Notes: generated by a model not told the origin, from the sequence alone. Numbered from the stretch's first letter, positions 8,127 through 17,739 are shown. The stretch: 64,000 nucleotides of DNA from JAGQWW01 sp041392845 (GCA_041392845.1 JAWKLG010000009.1:124001-188000); one strand, 5' to 3'. Program-made: numbers and translations.

Positions 8127-9140
8127 TTATTTTCTACCTAATTGGTACATTTTTTCAATAATCTCGACCACTTTCAATCCTTCATAGGCATTGGTCATGA
8201 TTTTTTCTCTTCTGTTCAGGGCTTCTACCACATTGTGAATGATTTTGTCGTGGTTGCTCATGCTGCCTTCATAATAACCATAATTATTGGCAGGTCCACT
8301 CACCGGCAAATCTGTAATGTCAAAATCATTGGTAACCTGATAGTCGATGGTATTCAGGTATTTTCCACCTATTTTAATAGTCGCATTTTCCGCAAAAATC
8401 GTAATGGAACCTTCCATGTTTTGTTTGTAACAACTGGTGGTATAATTCATACTTCCAAGTGCCCCATTTTTAGTAAAGCGGAAAGCAATGTTACCGGTAT
8501 CTTCAAAATCGATTAAATCACCATGATTGACATTGGCCATTTGACTTGCTGTTATTTCAAAGTCGCCAAACAGGTAATAAACGATATCGATAAAATGGCT
8601 GAACTGGGTGTAAAGGGTACCGCCATCCAGATTTAGGCTTCCTTTCCAGTCAGATTTGGTATAATACAGTTCATTTCTGTTCCAATAACAGTTTAAAACA
8701 ACATTGTACACTTCACCCAATCTGCCGTCTTTCATCAATTGTTTAACGGCCATTACCGGAGGATTGAAACGGTTTTGCTTTACTACGAACAACTCTTTGT
8801 TGTTGTCGAGAGCAGTTTTGATCATGTCCTCACAGTAGGACTTTTTGATGGCCATCGGTTTTTCAACAAGGGCATGTTTGCCGGCTTCAAGGGCCTTAAG
8901 GGCTACTTCATGGTGATTGCCATTTGGAGTACAAACGTTTACGATATCAATTTCAGGATCCGCCAACAATGCCTCCAAACTTTCATATCCCTTAACATTG
9001 AACTTTTGAGCAAATTCTGCCGTCCTTTCCGGTTTGATGTCAAATCCGCCAATTAATCTTGCTTCCGGATGATTTTGAATATGTTCTCCATGTCTGTTTG
9101 AAATATATCCACATCCGACAACGGCAAACTTTATTTCCAT
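8127..9140 (-). CDS. Gfo/Idh/MocA family NAD(P)-dependent sugar-nucleotide dehydrogenase
   Basis: This 337-residue oxidoreductase has an N-terminal Rossmann domain, AVVGCGYISNRH at 6-17, and the family motif VEKPMA with E93-K94-P95. The C-terminal domain carries GGTLYTQFSHFID with H182 and D185, the usual catalytic His/Asp area. It closely resembles WlbA/WbpB (or GnnA), which oxidise C3 of UDP-GlcNAc(A) to a 3-keto sugar before transamination by the neighbouring DegT enzyme. It starts 13 bp after the upstream glycosyltransferase gene and ends 11 bp before the acyltransferase, so co-expression is very likely. A UDP-GlcNAc 6-dehydrogenase (WbpA) is not seen in the window. Confidence 0.88.
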   Translation of the reverse strand: MEIKFAVVGCGYISNRHGEHIQNHPEARLIGGFDIKPERTAEFAQKFNVKGYESLEALLADPEIDIVNVCTPNGNHHEVALKALEAGKHALVEKPMAIKKSYCEDMIKTALDNNKELFVVKQNRFNPPVMAVKQLMKDGRLGEVYNVVLNCYWNRNELYYTKSDWKGSLNLDGGTLYTQFSHFIDIVYYLFGDFEITASQMANVNHGDLIDFEDTGNIAFRFTKNGALGSMNYTTSCYKQNMEGSITIFAENATIKIGGKYLNTIDYQVTNDFDITDLPVSGPANNYGYYEGSMSNHDKIIHNVVEALNRREKIMTNAYEGLKVVEIIEKMYQLGRK

Positions 9141-9152
9141 TTTTTTTAAAAA

Positions 9153-10493
9153 TTAGTGTTTCGCAATGGGAGGGCTGAATATCAAGTCCTCCATTTTCTT
9201 AGCCAGTTGTTGGCTAAGGTTTTTTCTTTCATACGCCTCAATCTTATCCTTGTTACCTGAAAAGGAGGCATTGTTTTTCCAATCTTGATAAAGCGTATTG
9301 ACTACTGATTTAATGCGGTCTTTTTCTTCAAAATTACAGGCAAATCCTGTGTTGGTTGCTTTGATTGCATTGGCAACATCTGCATCGTCGGGACAAATCG
9401 CAAAAATGGGTTTTTCCAAAGCCAGGTATTCAAAAAACTTTCCGGTCAATTGAGCTTTTGCATTCCTTGAATTATTGACTACCAGCATCAGAACTGCTGC
9501 CTTGTTGTTTTCTTTGATGATGTCATCGTGCTGCATCCAGCCTCGTTCGGTTACCTTACTTTTTAAAACAGGGTATTTGGAAATTGCTTCCATTACCTGT
9601 GAATCGACCGTTCCAATTAGTTGAATATCAAGATCGTAGGCGAAATTCTGGTTCTCAGTGCACAGTTCTTCTAGTGCTATCCAAAGGTTTTCCGGATTTC
9701 GAATAAAATTGAAAAGGCCGGAATGGTAAATGGAAAACTTTTCAGGTTTAATCGGCTCAATTGTCTTAAAATCCTCCCGGTCGAAACCGTTTGAAATCAA
9801 CCATTCCTTTTTGTGATCAAATGGCTGAAATTCATCTTTTAAACTGGGACTTACCATCACAACTGCGTCTGCAGTGTCCAAAACCTGCTTTTCAAAAGCG
9901 GCATTTTTCTTTTTGGCGGATGCACTCAAAAAACTGTTGTGAATATCAAAGGTAGACCAGGGATCTCTCATGTCAGCGACCCAGGAAATGTTGGGAAACT
10001 TCCTTTTGAGTCCTAAACCAATCAAGTGCATGCTGTGAGGAGGACCGGTAGTAACGATAACATCTACCGGATTATGCTTCAGGTAGTTGGAGAGGTATTT
10101 TATGGAAGGATTTTTCCAAAATACTCTTGGATCAGGGATGAAAAAGTTTCCTCGAATCCAGGCTGCCAGCTTCCCGGTCAGGCTGCTGCCACCTTTGGCG
10201 GTAGAACCACCAAAATTGGCACTTTTGTCCTTGTTGCCGGTAACCATGCGGTAAATGCTGTAGGGCTCCCAGATGGGTCTCTTGATTACTTCCGCTTCCT
10301 TGGATATATCTGAAAGCAAGGTCTGATCCTGAATTCCAAAATCGGGATTTTCAGGGGTGTAGATGATTGGTTTCCAACCGAATTGTGGAAGGTATTTGGA
10401 GAATTTCAACCAACGTTGAACCCCACTTCCGCCAGATGGTGGCCAATAGTAAGTGATTATCAGTACCCGTTTTTCAGCAGTATTTCCTTCCAA
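9153..10493 (-). CDS. Glycosyltransferase family 4 (WcfI/WbnK-like)
   Basis: This 446-residue GT-B protein begins KRVLIITYYWPPSGGSGVQ, the glycine-rich opening typical of a large Bacteroidota GT4 group. Other landmarks are DVIVTTGPPHSMHLIG, VADMRDPWSTFDIHN (acceptor domain), DAVVMVSPSL and FSIYHSGLFNF (start of the donor domain). The C-terminal part carries LTGKFFEYLALEKPIFAICPD, a donor-loop region with E at KFFEYLALEKP. It is probably one of the transferases that builds the surface-polysaccharide repeat unit. It sits 12 bp from the YfhO gene upstream and 13 bp from the dehydrogenase downstream. Confidence 0.85.
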   Translation of the reverse strand: MEGNTAEKRVLIITYYWPPSGGSGVQRWLKFSKYLPQFGWKPIIYTPENPDFGIQDQTLLSDISKEAEVIKRPIWEPYSIYRMVTGNKDKSANFGGSTAKGGSSLTGKLAAWIRGNFFIPDPRVFWKNPSIKYLSNYLKHNPVDVIVTTGPPHSMHLIGLGLKRKFPNISWVADMRDPWSTFDIHNSFLSASAKKKNAAFEKQVLDTADAVVMVSPSLKDEFQPFDHKKEWLISNGFDREDFKTIEPIKPEKFSIYHSGLFNFIRNPENLWIALEELCTENQNFAYDLDIQLIGTVDSQVMEAISKYPVLKSKVTERGWMQHDDIIKENNKAAVLMLVVNNSRNAKAQLTGKFFEYLALEKPIFAICPDDADVANAIKATNTGFACNFEEKDRIKSVVNTLYQDWKNNASFSGNKDKIEAYERKNLSQQLAKKMEDLIFSPPIAKH

Positions 10494-10504
10494 AATTTGC
10501 TGTA

Positions 10505-12941
10505 TTATTTTTTCTTACCCTTAGACTGCTTTTGGTTTTCTTCCAATTCTTCGTCTTCAGGTTGTTCGTTAAACCAATTGTATCCACCGTAAACAATCAT
10601 GCCAAGAAAAGCGAGCAATAGTATGGAGGAACTTATCAAAGAAACTGTTTCACCTTTTTCAAAAGATTCAGGGTGGAAGGTCATTACGACTTTGTGTTGA
10701 CCTGCCGGAATTCTTATTCCTCTCATACAATAGTCCACTCTAATAATTTTGGCTTCCTGACCATCAATGGTTGCTTTCCAACCTTTATCCGGGCCGTACC
10801 AAATCTCTGAGAATACTGCCAGGCCTTCAGAAGGTGTATTCACATCGTATGTCAGCTCGTTGGGTGCATAAGTTTTTAGCGTAACGCTTCCACCTTCGCT
10901 TGGATTCAAGCCTTGAATAGCATCACTAAATTCTTTATGTACGACTGCTGTAGTCGCCGGATCAATTTCATTCAATGCTTCAATTTCCTGATTGGCATTG
11001 TCAACCATTTTAATATTGCTGACAAACCAACCGTTGCCCATCGCTCCCGGATTCAATTGAACCTTGCCTTCCTGGTTGATAAAATACTTGGTATTCAACA
11101 TGTCCAGGACCTTTTGATTCCCTTTTGAAATATGATAATCAATCATATCCTGGAAGCGCTGCAATTTTGCGGCATGGTATCCACCCACCGTTTTGTGGAA
11201 ATACGATGCCTGGGCAGACTGGAAAGTGCTGATACTGCCATCATAAACCCTGTAGTATAGTTCAGGGTCTTGCAAAATTTGTTGATCTGCAGGACGAGGT
11301 GCGAAGTTCTCTTCGTATTGTCTTTCGGTTTCGAAACTTCCGTTGTCCAAATACCTTTTTCCTACCATGCCCAAATCCAATGCAAACAAAATTCCCAAAG
11401 AGGCAAAAAGGACGGTCGTTTTTACTTTTTATTATAATAAGCCCATACCAAACCTGCCGTAATAGCAATAATCAGAAATGAACGGAAAGAATCTGAACGC
11501 ATTAGGTCTTTCTATCCGAAACCAAAGCGCCTGCAGCTTGTCCGTATCTGTCATCACCAGGAGCGGTAAAACTGAAGAAGCCAGGTCCAAGTAAAGCGAA
11601 GAACAAACACAATCCGGCAGATATTCCTGTTGACCAGTAGAATGCTTTTTTGAATTCTGCAGAATCCACTTTGCCTTCATACAGTTTTTGTAGGGCTAAT
11701 ACTCCAAGGAAAGGAAGAAATAGCGCTGTGACGGCCATGACTGAGTTGTGGGCTCTGAAATTGTTGTACATGGGGAAATAGTCGAATAAAATCCTATTTA
11801 GAATTTCAAAGTGCCTTCCCATGGATATCAATACTGTGACCAGCGTAGCAAGGCCCAGCCACCATTTCATTTGTCCTTTAACCAGAAATAATCCCAGGAC
11901 AGAGAAATACTCCCGCACCCAGATAGGGTGGGCCGCTGGTAAAAGGTAAATCTCCCCAATAAAGCGGTGCCTTGGGTTGGGCATATTTCTCATTGCTTTT
12001 GCAATGGCAGCATCTCTGCTCACCGGCTCCTGATAAGAACCGCCAATCCAACCTGGAATTACGCTGGACAAAACATCCATCGTTCCCTGGCTCCATTGCA
12101 TTGCATAGCCCCATTCCAAACCTTTGGTTTCACTACTAGAAGTTATTTCACCTTTGGTTTCAAGGATGGGTTCACCACGCATGGTATCTTTTGCGTACTC
12201 GTAAGTACTCCAAATTTTTGAAAATGAAGCTCCTACTGCAAGTGCTGTAGCCAATAATAAAACTGCGGAGGCCTTTGCAAATTGAAGCAAATTGCCTGCT
12301 TTTGCATCCTTTACCAATTGCCAAATCACATAAATGAGCAAACAAATTCCCAGGTAATAGGTCATCTGGGGGTGATTGGCATAAATATCTATCCCCAGGG
12401 CAGTACCAAAAAGGACTCCTCCCCAGAGTAATTTTCCCCGATAAGTAAGTATCACACCGGCCACAATGGGAGCAAAAAAGGCAATGGCCCTTAATTTACT
12501 CATGTGTCCTGCATTGAAGAGCACAAAATTGTTGGTCGTAAGTCCGAATGCAATGGCCCCTATTGCAGCCAACCAATGATTCACACCGAGCACCACCAAC
12601 AGAACATACATTCCCAGCATCATCGCAAAAAAGTAACCGATGGGACGTTCAATGAAGAGGTTGGATGCCTGTTCTACAAACTTCAACAAATTGCTTTTTA
12701 CCGGAGATGCGATTTGATAAGTCGGCATACCACCAAACATGGAATTGGTCCAATGGGTAACCTCGCCAGTATTTTCTTCAAATTGCCTTGCCTCATGCGA
12801 CATGTACTGATAGGAAATGATATCGTGGGTCGGAAACACTTTCCCCTGGATTTGAGGGAAGAAGTAGATGATAGAAATGACCAAAAAAATTCCCAAAACT
12901 CCAGCATGGGTAAGAATCGTGTTTAAAGCAGATTTTTTCAT
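10505..12941 (-). pseudogene. YfhO family membrane protein, frameshifted
   Basis: A polytopic protein of about 810 residues is split into two frames. The N-terminal part (to 11502) has many transmembrane segments and the family region THDIISYQYMSHEARQF with TNSMFGGMPTYQ. The C-terminal part (10505-11398) has a periplasmic beta-rich domain (EIWYGPDKGWKATIDGQ, VDYCMRGIRIPAGQHKV), a last helix and a KKK tail. The about 100-bp junction still encodes expected sequence (MRSDSFRSFLIIAITAG, then KTTVLFASLGILF) in two other frames. Two single-base deletions near 11415 and 11510 would explain it. YfhO proteins are GT-C-like enzymes linked to lipid-linked sugar transfer. The preferred ATG is at 12941 (MKKSALNTI); an upstream ATG at 13022 would add 27 unlikely residues. 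Confidence 0.82.
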
Positions 12942-13060
12942 TCCGTTGGCGATAAGTTTGGTGTCCGGCAAAATTAATTTTTTTATTAATGTATAAAACC
13001 AAAGATGCGTTAAACTACTCAAGCTAATGCAAGCTTCCGGGATTATTACGGAGAAATGAG

Positions 13061-13290
13061 AGAAAAGTTAGGTGGGGGAAGGGGAGAAGGGAGGAAGGAT
13101 TGAGGGAGGAAGGATTGAAGGGATGAGGGAATGAAGGAGGGAAGGAATGAAGGAAGGGTTGAGGGATTGAAGGGATGAGGGATTGAAGGAGGGCGGGAAT
13201 GAAGGAAGGGTTGAGTAGTTGAAGGGTTGAATGGTTGAATGGTAGAGGGGTTGAAGGGTTGAAGGGTTGAATGAATGGATGAGTGAATTT
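13061..13290. repeat. Degenerate purine-rich tandem repeat (GGGTTGAA/GGAAGGAT units)
   Basis: About 230 bp of the plus strand are almost free of C and consist of imperfect repeats of 8-12 bp, such as GGGTTGAA, GGAAGGAT and GAGGGAATGAAGG. The right-hand end holds three consecutive GGGTTGAA-type units near 13250-13275. It occupies most of the gene-free stretch between the YfhO gene and the DUF1801 gene. I see no coding potential and no hairpin. Such strand-asymmetric tracts can form triplex or G-rich single-strand structures, but nothing here shows a function. Confidence 0.75.
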
Positions 13291-13453
13291 TTCCTGTTTT
13301 ATTGATGCGACCTTTGCCGCCTACGGGATTCCGTGTCCTTGATTTTTAACTAAGATTTGGACAATAAAAATGAATTCAGGATTTAGGATTTTGGAATTAC
13401 GGTAAGTAGTTAATGGGTTAATTGACGAGTGACTAGTGACGAGTTAGAGGATT

Positions 13454-13819
13454 TTAGTATTTCCACTTGGCATCATTCACTTCTACATCCATTTTTCGGT
13501 GGGTGGCAATCTTCCTGATTAAATCAGATGGAAAAGGTTCATTGTGAGGAAGTTGGATGGAGTCTTGTTTGGTTGTATAGGATTGAAGTTCCTTTTGAAA
13601 TGGCAGTAAGGCTGGCCCTGTAGGGATAAAACTCAAATGATTTTTATGTGCGGAATAAGCAAATAAGATGGTTTTTGATTCGAAAACCGGTTTGCCCCAT
13701 TTTAAAACTTCCTTTGCTTCCGGTGCGATTGTTTTTAGAAGATCCCTTAATTCCCGGAATCTTTCTTTGGCTATTCCGGTCAGCTGAGATTCGTATTCGT
13801 TGACGGTGGTGGGTTTCAT
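13454..13819 (-). CDS. DUF1801 family protein
   Basis: This small 121-residue soluble protein has the DUF1801 (YdhG-like) pattern. It has an N-terminal helix pair (TVNEYESQLTG, RFRELRDLLKTIAPEAKEVLKWGKPVF), then a beta strand LFAYSAHKNHLSFIPTG, and ends with FPSDLIRKIATHRKMDVE. The WGKPVFE element with surrounding charged residues is characteristic. Family members have been called iron chaperones in some species, but the general biochemical role is not established. It stands alone between two gene-free stretches, with no obvious partner gene. Confidence 0.75.
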   Translation of the reverse strand: MKPTTVNEYESQLTGIAKERFRELRDLLKTIAPEAKEVLKWGKPVFESKTILFAYSAHKNHLSFIPTGPALLPFQKELQSYTTKQDSIQLPHNEPFPSDLIRKIATHRKMDVEVNDAKWKY

Positions 13820-14049
13820 GGATGAGATGGATTAAGAATATTTTGATAAGGATAAAGGGGATACTTCGATGTTTTGATTCTAATTCAATTTTCAATCAGG
13901 ATTTTCGGTCCTAAACTATGGTGACCGTTTTTCAAATAAAAAATCCTTATTCCAAGAAATGATAAGGTAAATTCAACTTATAATCTTGCTTGGCTTACAA
14001 TTACTGATTTCCATTTATTGAATGGTTACCCACAATTGATTTTCAGTTT

Positions 14050-14535
14050 TTACACCAATTCTTCATAAAATATCTCCTTCAGCTTTTTAGATTCAAATTC
14101 TATTTCTTCGGAATTTGAATCTTCGGCTTTTTTCTTTGGCCATATATGAAAACCTCCTTTTAAATCGTCCCCCATTACTTGGAGGAACATATCCAGATGT
14201 CTTTTGGAAATGTTTGGGAAGTTCATTACGATCTGCCAAACTCCCCAAATCCCATTTTCATCAATATCGCCCTTGTAAAAAACCTGGTGAGTTGGATAAT
14301 ACTTAATCATTTCCAGCTTAAATTTTTCCAAATCATAGTTGCCTTTCCAAGTGAATGGAGCTACATCGTCTGACCCTGAACCACTAACAATAGACTCCTT
14401 AAAAGTTAATTCAATGTCCATTTTATGTTGTTCCGGAGTATAATGATAGCAATAAAAGCCTTCCCATTCACCACTAGGTACCAAAGGATGCAATTCTTCT
14501 GTTGTTTTGATTGTTTCATCTTTCATAGATAGCAA
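14050..14535 (-). CDS. Hypothetical protein, lipocalin-like
   Basis: This 161-residue protein has no signal peptide and a mostly beta-strand pattern: GEWEGFYCYHY, KMDIELTFKESIVSGSGSDD, FTWKGNYDLE, HQVFYKGDIDENGIWGVWQI. The combination of W-x-G-x-Y, G-S-G-S-D-D and G-I-W-G-x-W recalls small predicted beta-barrel proteins found scattered in bacteria. No catalytic residues can be assigned. The last 20 residues are charged and probably helical. ATG codons 1 and 4 are both possible starts. Function unknown. Confidence 0.55.
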   Translation of the reverse strand: MLSMKDETIKTTEELHPLVPSGEWEGFYCYHYTPEQHKMDIELTFKESIVSGSGSDDVAPFTWKGNYDLEKFKLEMIKYYPTHQVFYKGDIDENGIWGVWQIVMNFPNISKRHLDMFLQVMGDDLKGGFHIWPKKKAEDSNSEEIEFESKKLKEIFYEELV

Positions 14536-14596
14536 TTGGTTTTAATTTCGATTTTGAAAGGTAGCAAGAATTTCGAACCAAAACGATTAAAAATAT

Positions 14597-14980
14597 TTAG
14601 CAATTATCAGTTTTCCTACGGAGTGCTCTAATCACCTTTCTCTTCCTTTTAGGTGTAAAAACTTTTACCCATGACAAAACCAATAAATCATAACCTCCCG
14701 ATTGGATTTTCTCTTCGTCATTTAACCTGACCATAAATGTCTGGGGAGTATCGCCCTTTTCAAGCCATGGATTTACCAAGTTTTCGAAATAATCAGATTT
14801 GCTCACGATGGATCCTCCATTATTCCCTGATATGAAGGCGACCTTTTTATTGTAGAAGTTGAATGTATCTCTGGATTCAGCAAGAAGATTGTTTAATAAT
14901 TCAGCTTCATTTTCGCTCAGATTTTGAGAAGCCAAATTGATGCTCACCAAACAACAAATGATTAATGGATAAATTCTCAT
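14597..14980 (-). CDS. Hypothetical exported protein
   Basis: This 127-residue protein starts with a signal peptide-like segment (MRIYPLIICCLVSINLASQ). The mature part contains ENEAELLNNLLAESRDTFNFYNKKVAFISG and SGGYDLLVLSWVKVFTPKRKRKV, then ends in a basic tail. It is the second gene of a possible pair with the lipoprotein at 15002 (21-bp gap, same strand). I do not recognise the family. The mature protein is small and could be periplasmic. Confidence 0.55.
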   Translation of the reverse strand: MRIYPLIICCLVSINLASQNLSENEAELLNNLLAESRDTFNFYNKKVAFISGNNGGSIVSKSDYFENLVNPWLEKGDTPQTFMVRLNDEEKIQSGGYDLLVLSWVKVFTPKRKRKVIRALRRKTDNC

Positions 14981-15001
14981 TTAGTAAGAATTGAAACAAC
15001 A

Positions 15002-15703
15002 TTAAATGTTTGAAATGTTTAATTGCTCTACCACTTTATGATAATTGGAGACCGATTCGATAAACGCATCAATGGAGTTGTAATTGTCAGGAGATTCATT
15101 CAATTGCAGGTAATGGAAAGATTGGTCTTTTTGTGGGAAAATCAGAATGGTTTCTCCAAACCTCAGGTCAAAGAGTTTCATGTTTAACATGAGGGTAGAA
15201 TATCCGTCCGGACTAGATGCAAAGACCCAGTCATATTTGTGATTTTTGAATTTAAAAAAACCTTGTGCGGTCAGGTAAGGGTAATTTCTAGATTCAACCA
15301 GGCTGGATTCCTCCGCATCATGGTCATTTGTCAAAACCATTAAACATAATTTATTCCGAACGGTGTCACTATCCGGGCTTTCAAATTCACCAAAATTGAT
15401 CCCTTTAAACAAGAAATCATTAATTTCAAAATCAAAAGGAGTACTGGATACTGCATAATCATAAGTCGCTACCGGAAAGGGAGATTTGTTTAATGGATAG
15501 CTCTTAAGGATTTCAGGATATTTTTGGTAGGTAGCAATGTCTTGATGGTACAATTCGTGATCCCAGTTGCTCGAGTCTAAATGTCTTTCAGAAATCTCTT
15601 TTAGCTTTTCAATAGACCAACTTTGATCTTTAGAATTTAGAGTTTGTTTCTCAGGTTGACATGCAAAAAATGAAACAATAGTTATAAGTATTAGGGTACG
15701 CAT
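15002..15703 (-). CDS. Hypothetical lipoprotein
   Basis: This 233-residue protein has a lipoprotein signal MRTLILITIVSFFAC, with the lipidated Cys at residue 15. The mature part is rich in acidic and aromatic residues with no known motif: SPFPVATYDYAVSST, LCLMVLTNDHDAEES, KYDWVFASSPDGYSTL. It is followed 21 bp later by another exported protein (14597-14980), so the two probably form an operon. The function is not recognised. Confidence 0.6.
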   Translation of the reverse strand: MRTLILITIVSFFACQPEKQTLNSKDQSWSIEKLKEISERHLDSSNWDHELYHQDIATYQKYPEILKSYPLNKSPFPVATYDYAVSSTPFDFEINDFLFKGINFGEFESPDSDTVRNKLCLMVLTNDHDAEESSLVESRNYPYLTAQGFFKFKNHKYDWVFASSPDGYSTLMLNMKLFDLRFGETILIFPQKDQSFHYLQLNESPDNYNSIDAFIESVSNYHKVVEQLNISNI

Positions 15704-15778
15704 CCAGGCTTATATTCTGAGTTTTTTGAAATACATTAAGTCGAACTTTAGATGCATTTTTTGAGGTGTTACCCTTAT

Positions 15779-16456
15779 CTACTTTCTGAATTTATCCAGA
15801 TGTGTTTCAATGTAATCCGCTGCCGTCTTATGACATTCCTTTTTAAAGGCATCCTCGTAATAATAATCCTCAATAATTTTGGCTGATTCAAATTCTTTAT
15901 AACCATCTGAAAATGCAATCCATCTTTCTTCATTGGTTTGGGAGCCATTTTTAAAAGTTTCTTTTATTTCGGCGATTTCACCCTTTTTTCCGGAGAGCTC
16001 TTCCAACACCTTTTGATAGTCGGAAGAAATTTGGTCCATGCCGATTTCCTTCCACATTTCATCCGCAGCGAGGACAAATTCAGGTTTGTTGAATAAAAAC
16101 TGATAAATTCCTCCATTGTCAGTATCTCCGCTAAAGGCCAGGAAAGTCCAAAATACCTTTTGAGGTCGGTTTAACTTTAACCACAATTCTTCTCTTTCCT
16201 GAATCCCGCTTTTACTTACTACATCATCAAAGAATACTGTCATGTATTCCCACAAGCGATTGTCGTATTTGTTATAATCATCCCAGCTGTATTTCTTTTG
16301 AATACTATCCAGTTCTTCTTGTGGAATTTCAGAATAAAGGATTAATTTCTCCTGGTTTCCATCATCGAGGCTAAAGTAATTGGGGGTGTGACATTCCTGT
16401 TGGGGTTTCTCCGCAACTATAATACAGAAAAATTTGGCCAAGTAGCAGTGCAGCAA
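15779..16456 (-). CDS. DUF4375 (DMP19-like) family protein
   Basis: The central region carries WLKLNRPQKVFWTFLAFSG followed by DTDNGGIYQFLFNKPE and AADEMWKEIG. This resembles the DUF4375 domain of DMP19-like proteins, where the pattern is DxxNGGFxQFF. The open frame has only a TTG start at 16456. The bases just upstream in another frame read FAALLLGQIFLYYSC, which looks like a lipoprotein signal, so the true protein may start further out with a frameshift near 16390. About 200 residues are well conserved in frame. The function of the family is poorly known; one member mimics DNA. Confidence 0.55.
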   Translation of the reverse strand: MLHCYLAKFFCIIVAEKPQQECHTPNYFSLDDGNQEKLILYSEIPQEELDSIQKKYSWDDYNKYDNRLWEYMTVFFDDVVSKSGIQEREELWLKLNRPQKVFWTFLAFSGDTDNGGIYQFLFNKPEFVLAADEMWKEIGMDQISSDYQKVLEELSGKKGEIAEIKETFKNGSQTNEERWIAFSDGYKEFESAKIIEDYYYEDAFKKECHKTAADYIETHLDKFRK

Positions 16457-16597
16457 AAAGGCAATATTTTGCGTTTTTTGTTTTAGATTTTAGGTGTATA
16501 ATTATGTTTAGATGTTTCCCAACTTAGTTTTTAGCATATTTATATTCTAAATTGAATTCACTTTCCTTATATTTAATCCATAAGAATTGACGTGAAT

Positions 16598-16953
16598 TCA
16601 ATCAATTTCGCTTTGAATACTATCATTTACTATAAAATTTAAATTTTTTGAGTCAAGGATGTCAATTGAACCTGAGAAATCAAAATCTGTCAGGTTTGGT
16701 TTAATTCTTTCAAATCCATATCTGTAATAATAAACATCATCCTGAATTGTAAGACCCTGAGAATAGCGCAACAGATGCCAATACGGTTTTCCTTGGGAAG
16801 AAATTTATGGTGTCACCGTCTATATTTTGCATACGATGTAACATCCCAATTGCCATTTAAATTAAATGGCTTTTGGACCTTCATCTTTGGAACAGCTACC
16901 ATTAGGACAGCTAAAATAAAAAAGAAGGATACTTTAAAGATTTGACCTTTCAA
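16598..16953 (-). pseudogene. Hypothetical exported protein, frameshifted
   Basis: This gene is too broken to appear as one reading frame but is visible by joining frames. A hydrophobic start near a TTG at 16953 (LKGQIFKVSFFFILAVLMVA) leads into NLNGNWDVTSYA, then after a shift NIDGDTINFF. After another shift it continues GKPYWHLLRYSQGLTIQ and YYYRYGFERIKPNLTDFDF up to a stop at 16598. The whole would be about 118 residues with a signal peptide. No known domain is seen. At least two indels are needed near 16770-16850. Confidence 0.45.
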
Positions 16954-17085
16954 GTTTGTCTTTGCAATTTAGTTGGACATCAAGATCGGAAGAAATAAAA
17001 ATCTAAGCAAACAAAGCATTGTTTGAAAAGGTAGAAATGTTTTTCAAACTACCATAAAATCCAAAATTCTATTCAAAAAGTTGTT

Positions 17086-17575
17086 TTATAAATCCATCTC
17101 ATACAACCAATACCTTTTGCCAAAACGTGGATTCATCTCACGAAGGATTTTAAAACCGAGCTTTTCATAAATATGTCGAGCCTTGAACATCATTTCTGAA
17201 GTATGTAAGGCTATTTTTGCTCTCCACTTTGTTTTGCATATTGAATACAGAGCTCGGTAATTTTTTGCCCGAATTTCAATCCTTTGTATGCATCAGAGAC
17301 CGTAACCAAGCGGATGTAAGATTGATCAGCAGCAGATGTCTGTCGGATTACCACTTGGGACTAAAAAGCCAACCCCAATTATTTCTCCTTTTTCATTTTC
17401 ACAAACGAAGCTCGTAGCGTCTTTTAAAAGTGATTCGTAAGTGTTTTCTCTTGTTAAAATTGAAGATATTGGTTCCAGTTTTCGGAAGTCAACCTTTCAA
17501 ATTGTTGCCAAATGATTATCAAACGCCTGATTGCTTGAGCATCGGTTAGTTCCGGATCTGAATTTCATTCAATAC
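17086..17575 (-). pseudogene. GNAT family N-acetyltransferase, frameshifted
   Basis: Collinear pieces in several minus-strand frames rebuild one GNAT acetyltransferase. They are LTDAQAIRRLIIIWQQF, FVCENEKGEIIGVGFLV, then SYIRLVTVSDAYKGLKFGQK, ALHTSEMMFKARHIYEKLGF and MNPRFGKRYWLYEMDL before the stop at 17086. The VxxxYKGLKFGQK region corresponds to the acetyl-CoA loop (R/Q-x-x-G-x-G/A), and HIYEKLGFK is the typical beta5-alpha4 ending. At least three frame changes occur in about 490 bp. The protein would have been about 160 residues. The substrate is unknown. The start is uncertain, within about 20 bp. Confidence 0.65.
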
Positions 17576-17702
17576 TATGGTTTTATGATAAGGTTGAATG
17601 CATTTCTCCTTCAAAATTATGATTAATTATTTCAAAGCAGGTCGCAAATCTCTTGTCTTTTCGATCTTAACTCAGATCAATGAAACCAGCCTGGTGCAGC
17701 AA

Positions 17703-17710
17703 TAATTTTG
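17703..17710 (+). promoter_or_regulatory. Putative Bacteroidota -7 element for the DUF4386 gene
   Basis: TAATTTTG matches the Bacteroidota -7 consensus TAnnTTTG exactly and ends 30 bp before the ATG at 17740. A good -33 TTG at 19 bp spacing is not present, so this is a weak call. Confidence 0.35.
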
Positions 17711-17739
17711 TGTCATCATCTTAACAAAAAATAACAATC

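Noticed and set aside
9153..10493. Large glycosyltransferase considered as a WbpH/WbpJ specific transferase
   Set aside because: The sequence supports GT4 membership but not a specific donor or linkage, so no gene symbol is given.
13061..13290. Purine-rich tract considered as a coding low-complexity region
   Set aside because: Frames contain stops or give only short G/R/K/E-rich reading with no start, and repeat units are not multiples of three.
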